From: Magicicada septendecula
Lineage: Eukaryota > Arthropoda > Insecta > Hemiptera > Cicadidae
NCBI GenBank assembly: GCA_034769895.1
Contig: CM068373.1
Location: forward strand, 18,271,967 to 18,335,966
Length of the DNA stretch: 64,000 bases
Direction: 5' to 3'
Shown in pieces: positions 1 to 9,270 of this stretch (positions are counted from its first letter, which is position 1; every line of letters starts with the position of its first letter). Made by a program: the position numbers and the translations under genes. Under the pieces are notes generated by a model. The model made no database searches, was not told where the DNA came from, and was given only the letters and a program-made list of their open reading frames with translations.

Positions 1-37
1 TGCTAAACATTATGCCACTGATTTGTTATAATATTAT

Positions 38-118
38 TATATACATACCACCAAAATCAGTAAAGTTTCAATAATTTAAAAAAATTGAAACTTTACTGAT
101 TTTGGTGGTATGTATATA
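38..118. repeat. Perfect 34-bp inverted repeat (hairpin)
   Basis: Arms 38-71 and 85-118 are exact reverse complements (right arm starts ttgaaactttactgatttt) around a 13-nt A/T loop. I see no coding potential and no clear target duplication. It could be a small fold-back transposon or MITE remnant, or a transcribed hairpin; the sequence does not decide. Confidence 0.85.
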
Positions 119-984
119 AATGACATAATATCTTCTTCCTCTGACCCTCTCCTACCGTCTATCTTTCCCTCAACTGGTAACTACTTTAGACAGTTCCTTC
201 TCAAAGTGTGACTAATCTGGTTTGCTTTTTTTCTTTCTTATGGCTCTCATAATATTTCTCACTTCACTTCACTAACCACTGCTTCATTGTTGCAACTGCT
301 TTCCAGCTAACCTTTCTCGTTTTTCACCACAACTGCGTACAGCTGTCCAAAACACTTATAATTTCTTCCACATCTCTGTACAATATTTTATGTACTTATA
401 TTCAGTTTGCTATTATGCAGTTTGTAATTTTATATTTCAGATTTTTGCAATATGCTTCAAAGAAATTTCACTTCCATCAAGCGCATATAAAAACTGGTGG
501 TTACTTAAAGCCAAATTACATGTCCTCTTTAAACCTCTTTAAATTGCATTTTATCTTTGTTATACCGCTCTAGGTTCCTGAAACAAAAACTACATGTCTT
601 ATAACCTCTTGCATCTGATTTCATACTCTACCTTACAATCTTCCACAACCATTGTATCCAAATATATAATATATTGTCATGTTGTCATGCTTCTGAATGT
701 GCTCAGTATTTATTAAACTGCGATTTCAATGTATAAACTGTTACAGTTTGCATTAAAGATTCAACATGTTAACAGACTTTGTAGTAAACTGTGTATTATT
801 GTAAAAGCCTGTGCAAACTATTTGAACCATGTAAACTTATTTTTAGCTATAGTGTTGACACTAATGTATCTTAAAAAGTCTCTTAGGCTACTAGTTATTA
901 TTTAAGTCATAAAATATAATTTCAGGAAAATAAACATCAGTTAATATTATCAAAATTTCAAGAATGTACTCTGTAGAGAAATGT
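119..984. other. AT-rich spacer, no feature seen
   Basis: No sizeable open frame, RNA gene or repeat boundary is recognisable in this stretch. Short pyrimidine-rich and AT-rich tracts only. Confidence 0.5.
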
Positions 985-1037
985 GGATTGTTATATATAT
1001 ATTCAAACACTTTTTGCTACAGTCTATTTCTTGATGT

Positions 1038-1141
1038 ATATAACGTATTTAAAATTTATATTTACTTTACCTCAACATGTTCCAAATAAGGAAAAAATAA
1101 AATCTTGAGGTAAAGTAAATATAAATTTTAAATACATTATA
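1038..1141. repeat. Short inverted repeat, deleted relative of the 6669-6920 fold-back
   Basis: Arms 1038-1075 and 1105-1141 are near-perfect reverse complements, sharing the inner motif tttacctcaa / ttgaggtaaa. The left flank (aacactttttgctacagtct, then atttcttgatg) recurs before the fold-back at 6669, which has the same tttacctcaa arm end plus a PLE-like core. This copy therefore looks like the same element with its centre deleted; that is inference from shared arms and flank. Confidence 0.6.
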
Positions 1142-1431
1142 TATATATATAATTATTATATTTATATTATTTTATTATAAAAGAATGATTTAGTACAAGT
1201 AATATTGTAAATTATCGTTTATAAAAGTAATTTTATAAATTCATAAGAATACAATTTGATGCTTTTGAATATTTATGGAATTTGTTGTCCTGTCTTAATT
1301 CATTTAGTTTATATTATATTAAAAAAGACTTCTTGTTTACAAAAAATTCGATGCCAATTTTCAGTAATCAAAAATTTTAGTTGATGTTTGCCTTCCTCTG
1401 TAGCTATATAGCGAATATATATGGAATAACA

Positions 1432-1669
1432 TTTGCTTAGAGCATTATTTATTTTAATAGATTTTTATAAAACATTCTTAAAAATAAAACTAAACTAAGA
1501 GCGTATATAGCCTCCACAAAAAAATTTTTTGTTAGATTCTGTTGATATATTTATACAATAATTCGTAACACAGTCATCATCACAGTAATTGTGAAATATG
1601 AATTTAAAATCTGTTATAGCAAAATGAAATAAAACATTACTCATTTAATATTAAATATGTTTAATGAAG
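1432..1669 (+). repeat. Dispersed repeat, copy 1 (partner at 5411-5671)
   Basis: Starts tttgcttagagcattattta and runs colinear with 5411-5671 at high identity with scattered indels, ending near tttaatgaag. Non-coding and AT-rich. Origin not recognised. The two copies sit in different order relative to the fold-back repeats at 1038 and 6669. Confidence 0.75.
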
Positions 1670-1695
1670 AAATTTGTGTTAGTGGTTGAAATCAC

Positions 1696-1832
1696 AATCA
1701 GAATTATCACTGTTGCACACCACTATATTTTTATAATATATAATATAATATATAATTATTATATAATATAATATATATATTATATAATATATAATTTTTA
1801 TATAGTGGTGTGCAACAGTGATCATTCTGATT
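1696..1832. mobile_element. 137-bp palindromic MITE-like element
   Basis: Terminal arms 1696-1727 and 1801-1832 match as reverse complements over 32 bp with one mismatch (inner motif cactgttgcacaccactata). The centre is a long AT palindrome, so the whole unit folds on itself. No coding capacity. Superfamily not assignable from termini alone. Confidence 0.65.
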
Positions 1833-2369
1833 GTAAATATGTTTAAGCAACATAAGCAGTTGAAGATGCCAAGTAGTGCTCACTTGTTCAAAGCATGCAC
1901 TGTGAAATCTCAATATTTTATGTTCAACTTATTGTAAATTTTACTTTCCACAACATTTAAATATATTCTTATATTCCCTTTGCCAACAAAGTATTTGACA
2001 ATATGCATAATAAAATTGGGAGTTCAATGCCTTAACGTACATTGTATAAGTCTAGTTTCATACATAGAATGTAAGTAATTCAATAAAAGATAAAATTAAT
2101 GAGTGTAATGAATACGTAAGTCTTGTATGGCATCTTGGTGTCTATTTTTATGTTTTGAAATCAAATATTAGTATATTAGTATTGTACTAGTGTGAAATGT
2201 TTTCACGTAAACTTCAAATGTATTTATTCATTATGAAACCAATTTTCATTTTATTCAGTTGATTGAATTGAGGTTTTTAATAATTGAGGTTGATATAATA
2301 AGCATGTGAAATGTACTTATTCCCATGTCAACATTCATTTGTGTTATATTAATAGTCTCTTACCATCAT
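1833..2369. other. AT-rich spacer, no feature seen
   Basis: No supported gene or repeat in this interval; the next element begins after a 14-bp target duplication at 2370-2383. Confidence 0.5.
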
Positions 2370-2464
2370 GTCTTCATTTATTGTTGTCTTGATTATTCAT
2401 CTCTTCTTTCACAGCACTAACACAACTAAAAATGAACTTTTTTCATGTGAAACGTACTAATTTT

Positions 2465-2843
2465 ATTGGACGCGTTTCGGCTTAGTATCCGCCTTCTTCA
2501 GCTTTGGTAACAGACTGCCAGCATTTTGTAACGGTTGTGTGGAAGGTGAAGTGGGGGTGGTGTGTAGAGGAAGGGGATTGGCGCGGGGATTCAACTTACT
2601 GTTTGTTTTCTGTATAATTGTGTCAAAAAGTGTATGTGATTTATATTGTAATTGATCGTTGAGTATGTTGTTTGGTTGTGTTGTGTGGTGTTTATATATT
2701 TCGTATTGTTCAGTTGTGTTGAGTTTTTGACCTTTGGGTATGTAATGTAAAATTTCAAGATTAGTGTCTATGTTGGTGTAACTGTGGTTTTCTGTGTGTA
2801 TGTGTGTGGCAAATGCAGAGTGTATATTGTTGTTGGTTAAAGC
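2465..2843 (-). pseudogene. PLE GIY-YIG endonuclease C-terminal fragment (left arm)
   Basis: Mirror image of the frame at 2875-3254: same ~126 open codons on the opposite strand, with no start codon and no GIY-YIG core. It is a 5'-truncated relic inside the fold-back, not an expressed gene. Confidence 0.6.
2469..2501 (-). ncRNA. Hammerhead-ribozyme-like motif in PLE (left arm)
   Basis: Reverse-complement copy of the motif at 3216-3248: CTGAAGA core, a GGC/GCC stem II, GAAA core and the self-complementary ACGCGT followed by C. Same caveats: one extra base between the core and stem II, a stem III of only two pairs unless dimerised, and weak stem I. Confidence 0.6.
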
Positions 2844-2874
2844 TTTTCATCCCGTTATTCTGAACACTTAAAAG

Positions 2875-3254
2875 CTTTAACCAACAACAATATACACTCT
2901 GCATTTGCCACACACATACACACAGAAAACCACAGTTACACCAACATAGACACTAATCTTGAAATTTTACATTACATACCCAAAGGTCAAAAACTCAACA
3001 CAACTGAACAATACGAAATATATAAACACCACACAACACAACCAAACAACATACTCAACGATCAATTACAATATAAATCACATACACTTTTTGACACAAT
3101 TATACAGAAAACAAACAGTAAGTTGAATCCCCGCGCCAATCCCCTTCCTCCACACACCACCCCCACTTCACCTTCCACACAACCGTTACAAAATGCTGGC
3201 AGTCTGTTACCAAAGCTGAAGAAGGCGGATACTAAGCCGAAACGCGTCCAATAA
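2875..3254 (+). pseudogene. PLE GIY-YIG endonuclease C-terminal fragment (right arm)
   Basis: About 126 codons stay open in frame from 2875 to the TAA at 3252-3254, without an ATG start. Recognisable PLE endonuclease-tail motifs are an AFATHIH segment, LEILHYIPKGQKLNT, EQYEIYKH and ILNDQL, the run that follows the GIY-YIG core in these elements. The GIY-YIG core and the reverse transcriptase are absent, so this is a 5'-truncated copy. The reading frame runs straight through the hammerhead-like motif (3216-3248) and stops just after its predicted cleavage site. Assignment rests on motif similarity to the second copy at 16440-16850, which retains the GIY-YIG core. Confidence 0.65.
3216..3248 (+). 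ncRNA. Hammerhead-ribozyme-like motif in PLE (right arm)
   Basis: Order of elements: CTGAAGA, one A, GGC, 9-nt loop, GCC, GAAA, CGCGTC. This matches the hammerhead core (CUGANGA, stem II, GAAA, NUH cleavage triplet GUC). Hammerheads of this minimal type, with a palindromic ACGCGU stem III thought to pair between two molecules, are known from Penelope-like elements. The extra A before stem II and weak pairing for stem I leave activity uncertain. Confidence 0.65.
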
Positions 3255-3309
3255 AATTAGTAAGTTTCACATGAAAAAAGTTCATTTTTAGTTAAGTCTT
3301 CATTTATTG

Positions 3310-4676
3310 CTTAAATACTAAGTTGTAGAAATATTCTAACTTGACGCTGCAGCTCGGACAACATGGATGAATGATAAACACAATGACTGAAATGGATTCA
3401 AGTGATAAAAACCACTAACAACTTTACAATGGCTAACAACTTTTCATTTTATTTGGTTAGCCATACTTCATACTCTTGACAGATCAAATCGAAAAAAAGG
3501 ACTGTTGACAAATATTTCTTTGTGTTAAAAAGATAACAATACATACATTCATAAACTTTTATATATATTTTTTTTTTGTAGAGATATTATTAAATCTATG
3601 CCAACTATCTAGACAGAGTATTATATGGAACAACTACCAATTGTATTTAAAAATAATTTAATTTTTACTGTATAATCTGTAAATGTTAATCTTTAATTTT
3701 TTTAAGAAGCCTATTGCACACGGTGTTTAAATTTTTGTACTGCTTCCACCATCAAACTGTTTTAAAATTAATGTACAAAAGAAACTTATGTTGCTGTATG
3801 TTTACACTTTCTAGGATATCCCCCTATGGTTGTACTAAGTAAATGTTCATTTTTTTATTTGATATTTTTTTAAGTTTTTGTAATATAGTTCAAAGTTTTT
3901 ATTATACAGTTGTTTTCATTTTCAAATTTGCATAAAAATTTTATATTATCATATATATTAAGTCATTTGCTTATATGTTACATCAAAAATATATTTTTAT
4001 TAATATCTGTTTTTTAGTAGATTTTGTAAGTGAAAGTATTCATTTTTTTATATATTTTATGTCTTATTCATTATTTTTGGTGATGGCCAGTATAAATGGC
4101 ATGTTAGTAATATTTGAGAACAATTGAAATGTATATTTTGTAATGTTAATTATATACATGACAATGAAATATAAACAGGTCTTGTTCTGAATCATTGCCC
4201 TGTAATCCATACAATAGTGAAGTTTTGTCAGTATATTTAGAAATAAAGCTATATTTTTCTTCAAAAGTTAAAGTTTTACATTATCACTTTCTCATAACAC
4301 ACATTGAATACACTCACTTGCTTATGAATACAGAAATTAACTCACTGAAATCACACAGAAAGAGACTGATATGACTAACACTCATGCACTACATTCCATA
4401 TTACATCTATGAATCCTATCCTCAATACAAATTCAAATTACCATAATAATCAAAAACAGGATTATTCAATAGTAATCCATCATAACTATAATCATATACC
4501 TTGTCGACATCATGAAGGTTCAAGTCTCCCTTAGGATTATTAGTCAAAATCAGTTAAGTTACCAGATCATCATCATCAGATGCTACACCAGTTACCAGTC
4601 TCATCACAAGGTAAGTCATCAAACTGCTCTACCCTTTCAATATGTAGAATATCCACTAATTCCTCATAACCTCTAC
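3310..4676. other. AT-rich spacer, no feature seen
   Basis: Low-complexity A/T sequence with short T-runs. Small open frames here have no recognisable motifs and I do not regard them as genes. Confidence 0.45.
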
Positions 4677-5265
4677 CAGTGGCGTGGCGTGAGTAGATAA
4701 AACCCTTTGCTGGTTGTGATAGGCCTAAAACTTAACCTAAAAATTAATTTGAATTTTTTCTTGTACCAGTGTTCTTTTTAGAGCACTTTCTATCATTCAC
4801 TGGGAGAAGAAGAGGGTCCCAGTTCAACAGGATCTGACTCTCATTATACTTACACAGAATAAATCAGAACACAATCAAATTAAAAATAATAAAGACAAAC
4901 AGAGGAACACATGACTAAACGAACATAGCTGCTAACTGACCGTTTTGCCAGTTTATACAGCAGCAATACATTGGGTGGACGAATGAATCCCCCCCTCCAC
5001 AGTTTGTATAGTGACAACTACTATGAAGTCAATGACCGTATGCAGTAAAACATTGCCGATGTCTGAGCCAGCAACACAAGACGGTACAAGCGGCCAGCAG
5101 TTCGAAAGCGATGCTACGCTTTTCTTCAAGTTTCCCTACTAATATTGTTCAGATTTCAAATTATTCAATAACTAAAGTATTTATTCTATAATATTATTTT
5201 CTCTTATTTCCAGTACTGTTGCCACCGGCAACCAGCGGTTACATGGACGCCACGCAACGCAACTG
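4677..5265. mobile_element. hAT-like MITE (~590 bp)
   Basis: The left end cagtggcgtggcgt and the reverse complement of the right end (cagttgcgttgcgt) match at 12 of 14 positions. Flanking 8-mers acctctac (4669-4676) and acctccat (5266-5273) agree at 6 of 8, in line with the 8-bp target duplications of hAT elements. No transposase is encoded. Superfamily call is inference from TSD length and CAG-type ends. Confidence 0.5.
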
Positions 5266-5410
5266 ACCTCCATGAACATAAAAAATCACTATTTCCACAT
5301 TTCTCCACCTCTCATCATAGTACCTATTCCAACCCCCCTGAACTACCTCATTTTTTGCAAAGGGCACAAAAAACTCACTAAAACATGTCCTGGCCATACC
5401 AGGTACAATA

Positions 5411-5671
5411 TTTGCTTAGAGCATTATTTATTTAAATAGATTTTTATAAAACATTCTTAAAAATAAAATTAAACTAAGAGCACATATAGGCCTACTCTCC
5501 ACAAAATGTTTTGTGTTGTCAGGTTCTGTTGATAATATTTATACAATAATTCGTACACACAATCATCATCACAATATTTGTGAAATATGAATTTAAAATT
5601 TGTTATAACAAAAATGAAATAAAGCATTACTCATTTAATATTAAAATGTTTAAGCAACACGTTTAATGAAG
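5411..5671 (+). repeat. Dispersed repeat, copy 2 (partner at 1432-1669)
   Basis: Colinear with 1432-1669 from tttgcttagagcattattta to tttaatgaag, with small insertions such as a short ggcctac segment. Non-coding, family unknown. Confidence 0.75.
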
Positions 5672-5799
5672 ACGATCGATACACTATCCTGCGCTGCTAT
5701 AAAACAGTTCTCAACTATATATCTCAACACGTTTTACTTGTGGAACACAATTAACAATATAAAAAAAATAAAATAAAAACCTCTGCTCAACAGTCCATA

Positions 5800-6015
5800 A
5801 AGGACCAAGGCATACCGTGTAACTTTTGCGTTTAGTGGACGGTTACCAGCCATACGTTGGACACGTCGCCAGCTGCTAGTTCACAGCCAGGAGGTGCCGC
5901 TGTCATCAAGGACCAAGGCATACCGTGTAGCTTTTGTGTTTAGTGGACGGTTACCAGCCATACGTTGGACACGTCGCCAGCTGCTAGTTCACAGCCAGGA
6001 GGTGCCGCTGTCATC
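5800..6015 (+). repeat. Two-copy 108-bp tandem duplication
   Basis: 5800-5907 and 5908-6015 are near-identical direct repeats (starting aaggaccaaggcataccgtg). The unit is GC-richer than its surroundings. A 66-codon frame spans it, but the repeat alone can explain that and no protein family is recognisable. Confidence 0.85.
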
Positions 6016-6600
6016 TCAGTCAGCTACTCAGTTCTACCTCACAACGCTGGGTGCACACTGTACAGAGTCTCCGCCGGGAAAACAATTCAACTAAAACTTC
6101 CAAATTTATACCACACGTAACAGTTTCTACTATTAAAAAAGCTGTCAGACTTGTTATTAATTTCAAAATAATAAAACATTTCAATGAAATATGAACGCAT
6201 TTATGTTTTCACAAACAATTTTAAGAACTTCTGTCACAACAGTTTTTGTAATAAGTCGCATTTCCTTACAACCACTTATGCATATCTCAAATAAATCCAA
6301 GAATTAATTGGGATTAATCTTACATAATTATTGTAGGTAAGTGTTTTCAATTGCTATTATACATACACTATCTTTTTGTCAATGGAAATTTTTTTTACTA
6401 TGAATTATTGAAGTAACTTGACTATTTTATTTAAGTAAGTGACTTTTAAACTTGAGACTTGAAGCCATTCATTATTTACTCAATAAAAGTAAGTCTGTTT
6501 ACTATTTTACACAATAAATTAATAGTTTCTATATACAACATGATCCTACGATACTACATTAAACTGTATTTTGAAACAGCCTACATGAAAAATATTAATA
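6016..6600. other. AT-rich spacer, no feature seen
   Basis: No supported gene, RNA or element boundary. Confidence 0.45.
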
Positions 6601-6668
6601 ATGAAGGTAACAATTATATATACATATAATACAAACACTTTTTGCTACAGTCTATTTCTTGATGCATA

Positions 6669-6920
6669 TATAATTTATTTATTTAATATTTATAAATTCT
6701 TTACCTCAAGATGGTTTTTCCTTTATTTGGTACACGTTTCGGGAAGCCTATTGTTCCCATCCTCAGCCTTCCTAATTTTATATCTTGTGGAGTATTTGTG
6801 TTTTGGTTGGTTTTTGTTATGGTTTCCTGTTGGAAAATACCAAAAACCAACATTAGGTTTCCTGAAACCAACAAATAAGGGAAAACACATCTTGAGGTAA
6901 AGAATATTAAATAAATTATA
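6669..6920 (-). mobile_element. PLE-derived fold-back fragment
   Basis: Terminal arms (6669-6713 with ttctttacctcaagatg, and 6888-6920 with catcttgaggtaaagaa) are inverted repeats; the adjacent inner segments are also roughly inverted. The core carries a hammerhead-like motif on the minus strand. The minus frame through the motif reads KIRKAEDGNNRLPETCTK, positioned like the PLE endonuclease tail that overlaps the ribozyme motif at 3216. Upstream flank aacactttttgctacagtct is shared with the shorter relative at 1038. Confidence 0.55.
6731..6766 (-). ncRNA. Hammerhead-ribozyme-like motif
   Basis: Minus strand: CTGAGGA, one T, GGGAA, loop, TTCCC, GAAA, CGTGTA. The 5-bp stem II is perfect and the GAAA core is intact; the cleavage triplet would be GUA. 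As in the other copies there is one extra base before stem II and only a 2-bp stem III. Confidence 0.55.
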
Positions 6921-7056
6921 TACAATATCCATAAAATGCAGTTATTACTTATATCTTGTTATTAGAAAATTATAAGTGAATACAATTATATTTCATTGCA
7001 ACACAGGAAGTCCACACCAGTGGCTGAAATGAATTTGCTTGTAGCAGTGGTGAATA

Positions 7057-7193
7057 CAGTGAAACCTTGATATAACGCTCTTTGCGGACCGGCCAAAAAA
7101 CGCTTTATATAAAGGTCCCAAGTTTAACTATTTAATGAGCTTTACATCAAGGATCGCTTTATATCACAGGGCCGTTATATCAAGGTTCCACTG
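7057..7193. mobile_element. pogo/Tigger-like MITE (137 bp, TA target)
   Basis: Ends cagtgaaaccttgatataac and, on the other strand, cagtggaaccttgatataac form terminal inverted repeats of about 20 bp with one mismatch. TA dinucleotides flank both sides (7055-7056, 7194-7195). CAGTG-type ends with TA duplication are typical of pogo/Tigger MITEs. No coding capacity. Confidence 0.8.
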
Positions 7194-7195
7194 TA

Positions 7196-7583
7196 CATAG
7201 TTAATACTACAGTTCTGTGATGTAATACTGCTCATGTGCTAAACCCGTGTTTTGGGTTGTTGTCTGTTTCATTACTAAGTCTTTAAATATTATTTTTGTA
7301 TTTATAAAAAACTTTTCATACACTTCCCATTAGTAAACAGAAGTAAATTATACTGTTACGACATTACAGAACAGTCTACGTGTTTGTCGAATGTTCCAGA
7401 AGAATCTCGCTCTAATGTGTGTGGCATACGTGACCCTGGACGCATTCGTGAGAGTTTTCTCGAAGCCGCCAGCCGTGCTGACTGTGTCAAGGCCGCAATC
7501 AATTATGTCGTAGTTTAGAGGTAATACAGAAATGGAATCTTCTAGATATAATGGTACAGAATGGGGAACATAAATTTTATTCA
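7196..7583. other. Spacer with an unsupported 78-codon minus frame
   Basis: An open minus frame (7348-7584) runs up to the edge of the solo LTR. It has no recognisable motif, so I do not call it a gene. Nothing else is seen. Confidence 0.35.
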
Positions 7584-7587
7584 TTGT

Positions 7588-8617
7588 TGTAACGGTACAA
7601 ACCTATGAGGATTTGTAATTTAAATCTTTTCAATTTTATTTCGCCCAAGTATATTTGGTGAACGGACTATAGTGTCGAGACTGGTGTGGCTTGGCACAGG
7701 AATGTGAAGTTAGCAACTAGGGTGCGATCTCACACACAAGAGCGCGAACGTCGGCCAACGTTCTCACAATAATGTCACGTTCGAATAAATTCCTTAGCGC
7801 TTGGTGCGCAGAGAACAAAGGCAGTCGGCAAATAACATCTCAAGACGACGGACGCGAGTAGTTGTGTGCGTCCGCCGGCTGGGCACAGTTTTCATCTCGC
7901 CCGCACATAAAAATGGGCATGTAGGGGCAAGACAGTTCGGACAAACATATAAACCGTGCGGTTGCGTCGGCACGCGGGTCGACTAAATCTTAACAATGTA
8001 GACCGACCGGCAGAAAAAGGAAGAAATTAAACTTGAACAGTTCAGCAGTGATTAAAAAATGTGAAACAACTCGAAATTAAATCAGTGAACAATGTGGACG
8101 AACTAAAATATACGAAGTGCGACACGTGGTTTGCAGAAATGCCGTGAGTTAAGTAACAGATGACCAAGTCACTATCTAACAAATTTATAAGAGCTCTAAA
8201 TTCGATGGGGTAAAATTTAAATGACTGAATGTGTGTATGGGTAAATACTGGGTTGCTTTAATTTAATTAATTAGTAAAAAATAAGTAATTTAATTTAATT
8301 ATATAAAAAAGTAAGAGATAGATGTTTGTTGTTAATGGGGTTGTACCTCAATATTTAATGTCGTTCAGGTGAATGTAGAGAATATAGAAGGAGGGAGCAT
8401 GTTGCATTGAAGCATAAAAAGGTAATGATAAAAAAGAAATAAATCAAGTTGAATTAGTTAACTATCAAATGAGCGTAGTTATTACAATACATAACCCTAA
8501 GTCACGCTTATAGATCACAAGTTCGTGTGCAGAACCTTGGGCTACACAAGGTAAGAGAAGTTTTATTATTAATCATTATGATAATGATGAGAGAGAGAGA
8601 GAGAGAGTAGTATTACA
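7588..8617 (+). mobile_element. Solo LTR, family G, TSD TTGT
   Basis: Begins TGTAACGG and ends GTATTACA, with perfect 4-bp duplications TTGT at 7584-7587 and 8618-8621. The segment tcgcccaagt...gtcgagac matches the LTR B family at 30090, and the part near 8500 (cttatagatcacaagttcgt, then a splice-donor-like aaggtaag at 8549) matches LTR A. So it belongs to the same LTR lineage as the 27-62 kb array. A (GA)n tract lies near its 3' end. No internal sequence remains, as expected after LTR-LTR recombination. Confidence 0.85.
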
Positions 8618-8621
8618 TTGT

Positions 8622-9270
8622 TTAATGTTGAGAGAAACACAGTCAGGCAAATTTGCATAAAACATCCGACTTTCGGCATAAACTCGTGAACCCGTGGTGA
8701 AGCTGCAGTTATATTTAGATGAACCAATTGGTGAGTCAATCAACTAGCTGGTGACCGATCTCGGTGAATCAGAAGACAATGCAGTCAATATGAACATATA
8801 GGGACTACAACACGTCATAAAACAATAACATACCGTCACCAAACAATGACATGAACGGATGTATGCTGAGAAAAAGACATCACGGAGGCAGTGAACAGAA
8901 AAATGACGATCAATTTCCGTCATCTCGCCCCAGAACATCAGACATCTTGAGAGCAGACAGACGCGTCAACTATGTCTGTCTGCTACTTTAAATTCAGTGC
9001 CTTTAATCCACGAAATGTAGTCAAACGGTTGATATACACGTTTAAGTAAGTGCATCGGAGGAACCACCAATGAAGTGAATCGTCGACATAGCTTCTGAAA
9101 CCATTTTACTTCCATGTTCTTTAAGGAAATGGAAGTATGGTGATGGCAAAAAAAATCGTGTTCGAGATTATTGGAGATTCTGATTGTACTACACTCAAAA
9201 CATGAAAAAAAGCCATTTTTTGAAAAGAGTGTGTGTGTGTGTGTGTGTGTCTGTAGATTTTTTTTCTATA
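8622..9270. other. Spacer with small hairpin and (GT)n microsatellite
   Basis: A perfect 11-bp hairpin lies at 8952-8994 (agcagacagac with its reverse complement, 21-nt loop). A (GT)n run lies at about 9229-9250, next to the satellite array. No coding feature is supported. Confidence 0.5.

Larger units (their letters stand above)
2384..3295. mobile_element. Penelope-like element fold-back, 424-bp arms, 14-bp TSD
   Basis: Arms 2424-2847 and 2870-3293 are almost perfect reverse complements separated by 22 nt. The insertion is flanked by gtcttcatttattg at 2370-2383 and 3296-3309, a 14-bp direct repeat consistent with PLE target duplications. Each arm carries the same C-terminal endonuclease frame and the same hammerhead-like motif in opposite orientation. 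About 40 bp (2384-2423) on the left lie outside the palindrome. The near identity of the arms suggests either a single inverted-dimer insertion or recent arm homogenisation (inference). An assembly artefact of the palindrome cannot be excluded, but the flanking TSD argues for a real insertion. Confidence 0.8.

Noticed and set aside
5894-6094. 66-codon plus frame over the 108-bp tandem duplication
   Set aside because: No protein family, and the openness follows from the duplicated GC-rich unit.
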